A DNA stretch of 64,000 bases, taken from positions 17,884,639-17,948,638 of the forward strand of contig NC_066855.1 of NCBI RefSeq assembly GCF_001640805.2, written 5' to 3'. A model generated the notes under the pieces. The model ran no database searches, was not told the DNA's origin, and saw only the letters and a program-made list of their open reading frames with translations. Below, one piece after another: positions 11,711 through 64,000 of this stretch. The position numbers were made by a program, and so were the translations under genes. How positions within the stretch are numbered: position 1 is the stretch's first letter; each line of letters opens with the position of its first letter. This DNA is from Lates calcarifer. Taxonomy: Eukaryota > Chordata > Actinopteri > Centropomidae.

Positions 11711-14270
11711 CAGTTAGCAGTCAGAAAGTCTACTTTTATCACACACTGCAAAGAATCAGGCTAACCTTCTGCTAAGCTCCTAACTCTGTCAGAAAATAGA
11801 AGAGGACACCCTGTACACTCAGCATTAGCAGAAAGAGAAGAATATAGTACCGTAGTGAAATCAGTGGCAACGTGTTCGTGTGCAGCTCACTCATGGAACC
11901 AGTGCATCTTCACCAATGGAGAATTAGATGAAGTGCAGCAGTCTGAATGAAATCACAGCCTGGCTCCTGCACGGCAGGAGACATATTCAAAAAGGCTGCA
12001 GACACTTCAGGTGAATAAAAAGAGGCCAATTCATCAGTTCATGTCAAGTCTGAATTGAGCAGAGGAAGCTGTTGCACATTTGCCCTCCAGCACTTTGGCT
12101 CTGGTCTTAGAATGAAGTCAGTTCTGCTCTCTTTAAAGCACATGGACGGTACAGTGACATGAACTTGTGTAAGATTTGTGTGTGTATGAACAGTGCATCA
12201 AATCAGCAACTTGTTTTATAAGATGGAGTTACAGGCCAGTTGAGACTGACCTCCCAAAAAGAATGATAACATCCGTTGTTACAGCAAGGTCACCCAAAAG
12301 GACATATGGTTACGTTCAAGTGATAATTCTTGCTGGTGAATATGATGAAAGCTGAGAATAGAGTCAGGTGATGTTATTATAGAGAGACAAAGTCAGGGAT
12401 ATAGGGGTGGACGGATGGGTCAATAAAGTGTCTAACCTTAATGTTCACAAACTGCTGGCTGTGTTCAGCTTCCAACTGACAGTTGATGTTTTTTTTTTTT
12501 TGTTTGTTTGTTTGTTTTAACCATGACCACGATGTAACTGTAACCATAGCATGATCAGGTGGATTTATTTTCGCAACAGTGATTTGCAGTGTTTTGGAAG
12601 GCATAGACAGATTATGTAATCCAGCCAAAATGGTTGACAGATCAGAAAGTGCTTCTATATGTCATGGTTGCAGGCATGGACAACTATTATGCCATTTAAT
12701 CTGGAGGACTTAATGGATCAAACGGAGACGGAGCAAAACAACTGCTTTCCAAGCTAAAGGAGTGACATAGTCAGAGTATTAAGTGTGCTTTTCCCAAACC
12801 AGATGATGGCGCTGAAAAGTTTTAAAAGTCTTTATTTTTTGTGGTGTTAGTCTTTTAGTGTGTCCAGCTCATTCACAGCCTCAGAATAAATCATCAGCTG
12901 CAGATATATGTAGCCTACAATCTTCTTGTGAGATACACTACATTACCCATCAACAAGGGCTAGGTCTGTATATACAAGCATAAGTAAGCATGTTAGTCTT
13001 TGACAAATACATAGAGGGAAGGTTAAAAATTGGCGATAAATCAGATAAAAAAAGAAACCGAGATGTTGTAGCTCGGTGCAGATTGTGTAATATGCTGATG
13101 CTGTAATCAAACACCACACGTCCCTCAGCATATTCTTGGAGCATATTTCATATTTCTGTTGTCTCCTCTTCCTCTCATTACCGGCCCCTCTCACAGCACA
13201 GAGCAACATGGCTGCCGTTAAGTCAGCAAAATGAGCTGCAGTTAGAAAGACTGGCAACTCACCTGGGACTGTCTGGCATTTTGGAAAATCTATTTCTACT
13301 ATTAATAATCTAATAATTGTCAGGAATAATAGGCAGTCTTTTCACAGTGATGTGGAGCTCGGCCTCCTCGGCGCAGAACAGATTGTCTTTATTATTTCTT
13401 CACAGCAAAGTTTAGTTTCTTTAGTTTCTTCAACAAACTCTCTTCCAAGATGTTTCCTCTCTGCCAACATCAGGACATGCTGCATTTTGTAACTCACTTT
13501 ACCTGATTTCATAACGGAAATCACTGCAAAAAATATTTTGGAACTTCAGTAGAAATACAGTTAGTAGCTTCCACTCTGTATTTTCCACCAGAGGCAGACT
13601 TAAAGAAAAAACACTTTTGATATAATTATGGTGTGTGGGGGAGGGGTAGTATGCAACAGGGCTGATGTTGGTCCTAATTTGAAGAAAAAGAAACAGTAAC
13701 AACACCACTGGAGCAAGACAGAGGCAACAAACTGCTTTTACCACACAGTAGTTAATTTGTTTACAGAGAAAGTAAAATCAGAGTGAAACAAAAAGACTTG
13801 TTGAGCAATTTGTTAACTAATTTTCCAGGTCATTATTTACTGCCATACTGACGAATAAATGCAGAACAAACAGTAGCTGGTAGAGATGTATTTATCGCAC
13901 CAGAGAGCTCCAATATGACAGTAAAAAGTATGGAAGTGCCGCCAAAGTCTTTTGTTAGCAGTAATTAAATGCTTACATTTATTGGATAAAGTGCTATTAA
14001 TTTAATAAATATCAATCAAAGTATCAAATTACTTTTGTGTATTGCAGCCATTAACAGTGGTTTTTAGCGACTTAGTGGTTGGAATGTCAGCGCTCACAAG
14101 TCGTAAAACATGGGAATCTTTCTCAACGTTACCTTCCCTCCCTCATGATGAGAGCGCAGCCTGAGCTGAACACCAGACTTATTTTCATCATTACATTAGA
14201 GACATGTAAAGTGATTAAGAAGCTCCCATTCAGACTGCCTTCCTTTCTGCAGCTGATTTACATTTTAGTT

Positions 14271-14273
<3 letters not shown>

Positions 14274-14310
<37 letters not shown>
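14274..14310. repeat. (AT)n microsatellite
   Basis: A perfect 37-bp AT alternation. It can form a cruciform-like structure. Confidence 0.97.
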
Positions 14311-14312
<2 letters not shown>

Positions 14313-16456
14313 CGTTTGCCTCCAAAGATTCAATCAAAATGCAACAAGCACAGCTGAAAGTAGAGTAAAAAGTGTCTTGAGCTGCAGGGAAGTTGTATTG
14401 GAGGGAATTTGAAAACACTGAACTCAGAATGTATCTTCCACTACAACTTTAGCTTTATCTCCTTTAACCTTTTATATTTTTTCATACTAGTTTTGTTTTA
14501 AATGCTCAAAGACAAGTATGTGTTGAGGAGGCATTTACTCAAGTCAGTGGTGTTTCAAAACCAAAACCAGATCCAAACCAAAGCTGAAGCCCTCAGAATA
14601 CCCCATATGGAACAGGAACAGGGAATACTTTACTTGAAGGTGGCAATATGAAAATGTTTTATTAAAATGTAACCAGGCTGCATGACAATTTAAAAGTAAA
14701 TTACAGTTTTTATTGTACCATTAAAAGTTGGTACAAGTTAAAAGCCTCCAAAGCCCAAAATATTGTATTTGTATGATATTAAGGGAGCCGCCAAACATGA
14801 GTCACTTTAATATCATCATTTTATTTTCTATCTATAACCGTCATCTAATCTGTGCTGCATCTGTGGGTGCTGTAAACAGACACCATTAACAGTGTGACTG
14901 GGGACAGTGAAGGCATCCTTAAAACTGTAAAAGTCCCATTTCTGCCCTCCACGTTGCTGATGACCTGCTGACTCTGCTGTGTTTTACTGTCACTCTGAAG
15001 CCTCATTTCATATCCAGGGGGGGACAAAAAACTGTTTGTCCCTGCTGGGTGGAACAGCTTCATCCTTCGTTGATAATATCCATCTTCTTCTCCTTTCTTG
15101 GTTTGTTTTGATGGTCATGCTTTAACAGTTCAAAGACTGGAAACTGGAGTTAATTTATCTGTGTGTTAACGATGAACACCCACTGTGAATCGAGATCATG
15201 TAAAGGACAGCACTGCTGAAAATAGCTCTCTGATTATTGAGCAAGCGCTCCCTCTTTCTTTCTTTTTAAATCTTTCTCCGCCTCTTTTCTCTCATCTCCC
15301 TTTACCCTCTCTCTCTCTCTCACTCTCTCTCACTGCCTTTCCATCATTCCCAAGTGGCTCAACGCCTCTTCATTTTCTCATTTCTTTCCCTCATCTTCAG
15401 CTTATGTTGTCGTGTTTGTTTGGTTGAACGGCCTGAGGGTAGAGGGTCTGTTGTATGGATTGTAAAGCCCTTTCAAGGCAAGTTTGTGCTACATACAGTA
15501 GATGACTGGACTTGATTGAATCCTGCCTCATTTTGACCAGTTTTTCTGGCCACACTGGCTTTCTGGTTATAACAGGAAGTGCAGCTGTAGTGTCTGGATG
15601 CAAGTCACCATGTCAAGCATTTCCCTGTTTGCATTAGCACTGTCAAATAGAACGCAAGCTGGTTGGCGGTTGTTATAGCAACATCAAAATCACACTGTAT
15701 TTCCCCGTCATAGCCTGGACTTATCTGTCGGTCGCCGTGACACCACAAGAACAGTTTCTTCCCGTTTGCAACTGACCTCATCAACAAGGTCTAGGTCTCT
15801 CCTTTTGACACAGACTCTTATACTGAACCCTGGACGCTTGAAATAACTGCGAGGTTACTGTTGTTTTCTGATCTGATCAGAGAATCTATGTTGCCACCAG
15901 AGCTTCATAAACACATTTGACTGTCATGTCAATGGTAACATCATCATTAAGAGAGCATTAGCAGAGCAGTTTGTTGCAGGCAACCTCAGGCATGTTAGTG
16001 ATGCATTATTGTATGACCCTGTTTACAGCTCTGCACACTGTACACCATGCAACAGAAAGCGTATTTAACTTAACAAGGCTAATTAACACATTCTGTCAGA
16101 GATTACGGAGCGTGTTCGCATTAACTGTCAACTAGAATTAATCAGAGTATGGTTGATCACACTGTTTTATTAGCCTTCTCTAATGTGAAAGTGACCTGTT
16201 TATTGTATTGATTTTGTTGCATCTATTTACATTGATGCTTGAAAGGGCTCCTAAACCAATTTGTTTAATTATGTAACACAAAGGCAGACAGCCAGTGTGT
16301 ATTCATGGGAGAGAGCTTCATGTGCAATTAAACACAGTTGGTCTCATAAGGAATGAAGCCTAACACTTGCAGTATGGATTAATGGGGAAGCACACACAGA
16401 GATGCATTAGTGCAGAGCCTATTCAGCCATTACCTTTCCACCTAGTCAATAAACTC

Positions 16457-16485
16457 TGTGTGTGTGTGTGTGTGTGTCTGTGTGT
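16457..16485. repeat. (TG)n microsatellite
   Basis: TG run with one TC interruption. Confidence 0.95.
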
Positions 16486-16859
16486 ATTTTCCATGTGTGT
16501 TTCCGTGGTGATGAAAATGACATTGGGGCATGCACAGGGCTATTATGAAATAATATGATGAAAGCCAGGTGTCGAACCTCAGCACGTATCCAAAAAACGT
16601 ATCCGTAGCACCAAGTATCAAAAACCTTGAAGTATCCAAATATTGCATAATATTTCTGGTCAGATTTATAGAAAAACTCTCTGTATACAGTTTTTCTCAG
16701 AATAAGTTATTAAAAGCTGTATGAAACATTAGAGATTTACTAAGAATGCAGTATGCTGCAGGAGACCTGCTTTTAAACAGGAAGTTTTATTTGACAGTCA
16801 CCTGTGAAAAACCACAAATAAAAAATCTAAAGCCCACAGCAGCTCCTGAAAGATCTCAC

Positions 16860-16990
16860 ACTTTGAGCTAAATGTCACCATGCTAATGTGCTAACAGTGA
16901 CAGATGTTTAGTAAGTATAATGACTATGATCATCTTAGTTAAGTGTATTAGCATGCTAACGTTTGGTTTATGGGGATGTCGTTAGTTTAG
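16860..16990 (-). repeat. dispersed fish repeat fragment (reverse orientation)
   Basis: Contains gctaatgtgctaacagtg and gtattagcatgctaacg, the core of the same dispersed repeat seen at 11515 and 56500, read on the other strand. Confidence 0.55.
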
Positions 16991-17550
16991 TATGTGATTT
17001 ATTCTAATATTATTATCTTTTCATGTTAGACCAATCAACATTATATAATCACAGATGCTCTCAAATGCACATACAAACTCGCAATTAGTTCATTCTCCTG
17101 AGAGGGATGTCTGAGGCTTTGAGAGGATTGTTGGAGAAGGCACTAGGTTTTTTTTTTTGTTTTTTGTTTTTTTTGACCTAATTAGGTCAGGTTCATTTTG
17201 TGTGTAGCTTAAAAGGTGACGAATGAAAACAAGCTGGAGTGGGTTGTTGGCATGCCGCTTAGATGTCTCTTAATTTTTCTCTGCCATACTCCCTGCACTC
17301 GTCTCTGTCTCCCTGTCTAATTTGCAGACTACATATGAAATCCAATGCGACCGGCGAATAAATTGTAAAATGGCAGCCTGTGAGCCATGAAGAGCCTGAT
17401 AAATTGACGGGTGCTCTGTCTGTTGTTTTCACCTCTTTGATGACCTTTGACACACAAACAAATGAAATGATTAAAACTCAGTCTTGTGTTGCTGATGCCT
17501 CTGTACCGTACACCGTTTACATTCTGCCTTCCTTTCGTCTGTTTCTGCAG

Positions 17551-60915
<43,365 letters not shown>

Positions 60916-61412
60916 TGATTGGGGGAGGGGGAGGGGGGAGGGTTGGGATAGGACAGGGTCAAACTGCATCAACAATAAGTCGTTCCCTGGACTTTGGTCC
61001 AGTTCTGGATGTGAGGGGGGTTGGGGATCTATAGAGGAAAATTATTATAGAAGGTAAAAAAAAAAAACATAATGTACAAAGTAAAAAGATTTTGTATCTC
61101 ACTACCTGTTCAGAAAAGCCGATGTTACAGAAAAAAAAAAAAACGGGGGGGAGGCGGGTGGGTAGGCAGGTGTAATTTTTCTCTTGTACATATCTGTAAA
61201 TACCAAGAGAACGAAGTGAGGTTAAAGTGTATTTTGAATATTCTCAATTTTTGAAGTTGAGTTATAAAAAACAAACAAAACGAGATAAAAAAAAAATATA
61301 TATATACATTGATGAAAACGTTATGACTGTTTGAATGGCTTTGTAAATTTTGTTCAATATAAAACAATGACGCGAAATTCATTGTGATTGTTTTCTAAGT
61401 GCCGAAATTAAA
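60916..61412 (+). other. grid1 proximal 3' UTR with candidate poly(A) signal
   Basis: The sequence after the stop is first G-rich (60921-60947), then A/T-rich with A-runs at about 61050-61070 and 61130-61143, and a second G-rich block at 61145-61170. An ATTAAA hexamer sits at 61407-61412 and is the nearest plausible poly(A) signal. The true 3' end is not proven, and the UTR may extend further: another ATTAAA occurs at 63623-63628. Confidence 0.55.
60921..60947 (+). other. G-quadruplex-type motif just after the grid1 stop
   Basis: Four G runs of 3-6 bases separated by single A or TT, beginning five bases after the TAG. On the mRNA strand this fits the G4 consensus. Confidence 0.8.
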
Positions 61413-64000
61413 CGATGTCTCTCCACAACTCATCGATGTAAACGACTACCCATGATGCACCGCTGTAGGGACATTTTAGTGTTGGACACCTACTGTTATG
61501 CACCTCTGTACCAACCCTATATATATCTTCAGCATTGGACGAAAATAATCACAATATTTTGTTTTTTTTTTCATTTGTATTGAATATATAATATACATTG
61601 TTCTTTTCCAATCAAAAGTCTACATTCATTTTCTTACTTCGACTGTAAATGGTGTATCATTCAACACTGGGGAGTGGGGTGGGGTGGGGTGGGGGGTTGT
61701 GGGGGACGACACAAGTGGATTTTTATCTGGTTCATATTTTACACACAGCTGAGTGGTTTGTTTTTATAGTTTATTTGGCACCAGTACTGTCCAGGTGAGG
61801 AGTTTCAGTTTGTAAAGAGGGGGAAGAAAGAGCCAGAGGGGAGGAGGCAGAGACTGTTAGTCTGCGATCACACCTGACACTGGGTTTTTTTTGTTTTTTG
61901 TCCATTTCACAAGTGAAATAATGATTCTGATCATTTTTTTGTACTTGTATCCAACAGCTTATCACATGGCTAATCAAATGGTATAACCCAGATACAAGTT
62001 AACATGGTGTGCATGGTCAGTGTTAAAACCAACATGTCCAAAGACCAGAAAACTAGTTCTGAATTGGCTGCCAGACCAAACTCTCTCAGACTGGTTTATA
62101 AGGCTAGTGGCATCTCAACAACTTTGGAAGAAACCATCTTTATCACTTCAGGATGAAGCTCAATTACTGTCAAAATTTTCACTGTAAAATATCTCAACAT
62201 TTACTTTCCACCTGACTTTTCTTATAGCACCACCACCAGCAGGATGACATTTTCAGTTAAGAGTTAAACATCCCAGCAACTAACAACAACATAACATTGT
62301 CATTCTGAACAGTAACTGATAGGTTACTAGGTGTATATCTGTAGTGCTTTTTGTTAGATACTTATCAGTACTTGCATCAACCTCCACAGTTTTACTGGGA
62401 AGAGTAGGCACATCAAAAATGCCAGATGTTAGCAGTTCAGACCAATGAGACACTAGTACAAATTTAAGGGTGGAAAAAAAAGAGTGTGAAACATGAAATA
62501 GAAAATATGGGGCTAAACAGTTGAATCTGAAACAACTTGAGTTGTTCTAGTTGGTTTTGATCACCTATCCCAACAACAGAAACATCCACAACAAAGCATA
62601 TTTGTCTGTTCCTTTAAGAGACAACAAATCTCCATCTGAAATGATTGCATTTCCAGTACTACTGGCCACCATTTTGTTGTCATTCCTAGTTACCAATAAT
62701 GCATGCCTCCTGTGAGAGGACCAACCCTTAATTTTGTGCCAAGTGAAGGAGGAACCGCAGCAGAGTTCAGACAAACAGGACCTGGTGTGAACACAGTGTA
62801 ACAGTCTCTGGAATTTTTTGTTTGTTATATTTAACCTGAAGAAAAAGAGTCTTGTAGAAAGAATTATCAGCTATATAAGATATGTCTTTAATTTTTTATA
62901 CTAGAGAATTTAATGTTAAACACTTGTATACAGGTTTTTCTCCTGCAAAGCAGTGCAGTTATTTTAATCAGAGAGAGTGAGAGAGTGACAGAGAGAGGCC
63001 TCATATTCCCACAAGTCATTCCTAATGAGATCCATTATCACCTGCAGGGATGACAGAGGGTGTCATTATCCAAAGTGCAATCAGAGGCTAGTGATGGTGG
63101 AGATTCTGCAGGTGCCATACCTCAACTGCTTGTAATATAGAGGGAATCTGATTATGTTTGCTAAACACTAGATTGTTTTTCTCTATGGAATACTGTATGA
63201 TGAACCTTTATAGAAAGCTATTTTCAACAGGAGATATAAAACCACACACTTTACCCCTCCTTTTGCTTTCATAAGTGCAATTACTGCGCATTTATGGGCC
63301 TAATGAGTTTTGACTTCATTTTCATTTACTAGATATTGGCTGTTTGGAAACATGTTGATCGCACACAGTAGAGTTTTCATTGAACAGCCAGGCTCCAGAT
63401 AGAAGCAGACCGGCTCGCCTTTGAAGGGTTTCCTGTTCTAAAAAATGTCATAGTTTTACGTCAGCTGAGGAAACTGAATGATCCTAACTTGTCAGAATGA
63501 AGGGCTCTATTCTTAAAAGTCAATCTGAAGACAGGAAACCAAACAAGATATTACTGATGACATATCGTCAGTCAGTAAGAAGGTAAACTTAGTGGTTCAT
63601 TGACAGAATTGTGATTTCAATGATTAAAAAAAAAAACTACTGCTAAAAAACTGCTAATGCTAACTGACTTTGTCCCAACAAAATGAATTCCCAACAATAT
63701 AAACAAAACAACAATGCATTAATAACTGAATTGCCAACATGAACGTCTACATTGAACGATGCTGCAAAACCTAGGACTATATTCAATAACCATCAGGGAA
63801 GGGAATGTCTAGGGTTAGTAAACTAAAACACTTGGTTAGGGTTAATTAGGGTTTGCCCAGTTGTTGAGCTCAGAACTCCATGTATTACTTTATGACTCAG
63901 TCACAGCTTTTCCTATGAATGAATGGGTGAAACATTTCCATAGACTCTGGATCAGTCAACTGCTCAGTCTATGGAAATATTAGACTTTAGGCCCCCATCA
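61413..64000. other. distal 3' UTR or downstream intergenic DNA
   Basis: No exon or gene is recognisable. The stretch holds a GGGGT-type repeat at about 61669-61710, a T-rich block near 61559, a fragment of a common fish interspersed repeat at about 62115-62240, and a few TTAGGG-like words near 63809-63853. Whether part of it is transcribed as extended grid1 3' UTR cannot be decided from sequence alone. Confidence 0.5.
61669..61710 (+). repeat. GGGGT pentamer repeat, G4-type
   Basis: Four to five tandem ggggt units followed by further G runs, on the same strand as grid1. Confidence 0.9.

Larger units (their letters stand above)
1..17550 (+). other. grid1 upstream intron (3' part), no recognisable exon
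   Basis: I see no segment in this stretch that matches an upstream delta-receptor exon with splice sites. Grid1 introns are known to be very long in vertebrates, so the stretch is best read as the 3' part of the intron before exon A. It contains the hAT relic, the inverted-repeat pair, several microsatellites and dispersed repeat fragments listed separately. The remaining sequence, for example 1-1600, 9700-11500 and 11900-16400, is AT-rich with no feature I can support. Confidence 0.7.

Noticed and set aside
14079..14357. 92-codon frame including an AT repeat
   Set aside because: The end is translated microsatellite (alternating Y/I) and nothing else is recognisable.

Overview
The window is vertebrate genomic DNA, almost certainly from a teleost. 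Coding sequence is split into short exons with GT/AG borders and separated by kilobase-scale introns. The introns are full of CA/TG and other microsatellites and of interspersed repeats typical of ray-finned fish: an hAT transposase relic, a non-LTR retrotransposon relic, and short dispersed families with fish-like signatures. A percomorph fish is my inference from the repeat types. There is no bacterial, phage or plasmid content, and no operon, CRISPR array, rRNA or tRNA that I can support.

One real gene runs through the window on the + strand. It is the 3' part of grid1, the glutamate receptor delta-1 subunit (GluD1). Nine coding exons are present: 17551-17652, 19866-19988, 20480-20554, about 20800-21139, 24259-24397, 40995-41191, 45565-45731, 52989-53229 and 60424-60915. 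They encode about 624 residues: the end of the amino-terminal domain, both ligand-binding lobes, M1, pore loop M2, M3, M4, and a cytoplasmic tail ending in the PDZ ligand T-S-I. The signal peptide and most of the amino-terminal domain lie upstream of the window. The tail matches GluD1 and not GluD2.

Layout: 1-17550 is an upstream intron with an hAT transposase pseudogene (4752-6199, minus), an inverted-repeat pair (2036/3815) and many simple repeats. 17551-24397 is a compact cluster of five exons (S1, M1, M2, M3). 24398-40994 is a 16.6-kb intron holding a minus-strand LINE relic (25080-27120), a minus-strand coiled-coil pseudogene (33514-34330), and a small hAT-type MITE with a perfect 8-bp target duplication 77 bp before the next exon. 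40995-53229 holds the S2 and M4 exons. 53230-60423 is the last intron. 60424-60915 is the last coding exon, followed by a G-rich 3' UTR and unannotated downstream DNA.

The points most worth checking are in grid1 itself. The exon-D start and the exon-F end each carry one extra base relative to the expected frame, and the second creates an in-frame TGA. Near-invariant residues in and just after M3 are also changed. Either the assembly has small indel errors or this copy (perhaps one of two teleost paralogues) is decaying. In addition, the M4 exon can be read through its weak donor for 40 codons, giving an alternative tail that ends in a PDZ-like T-Q-L. I found no clear undescribed biological system.
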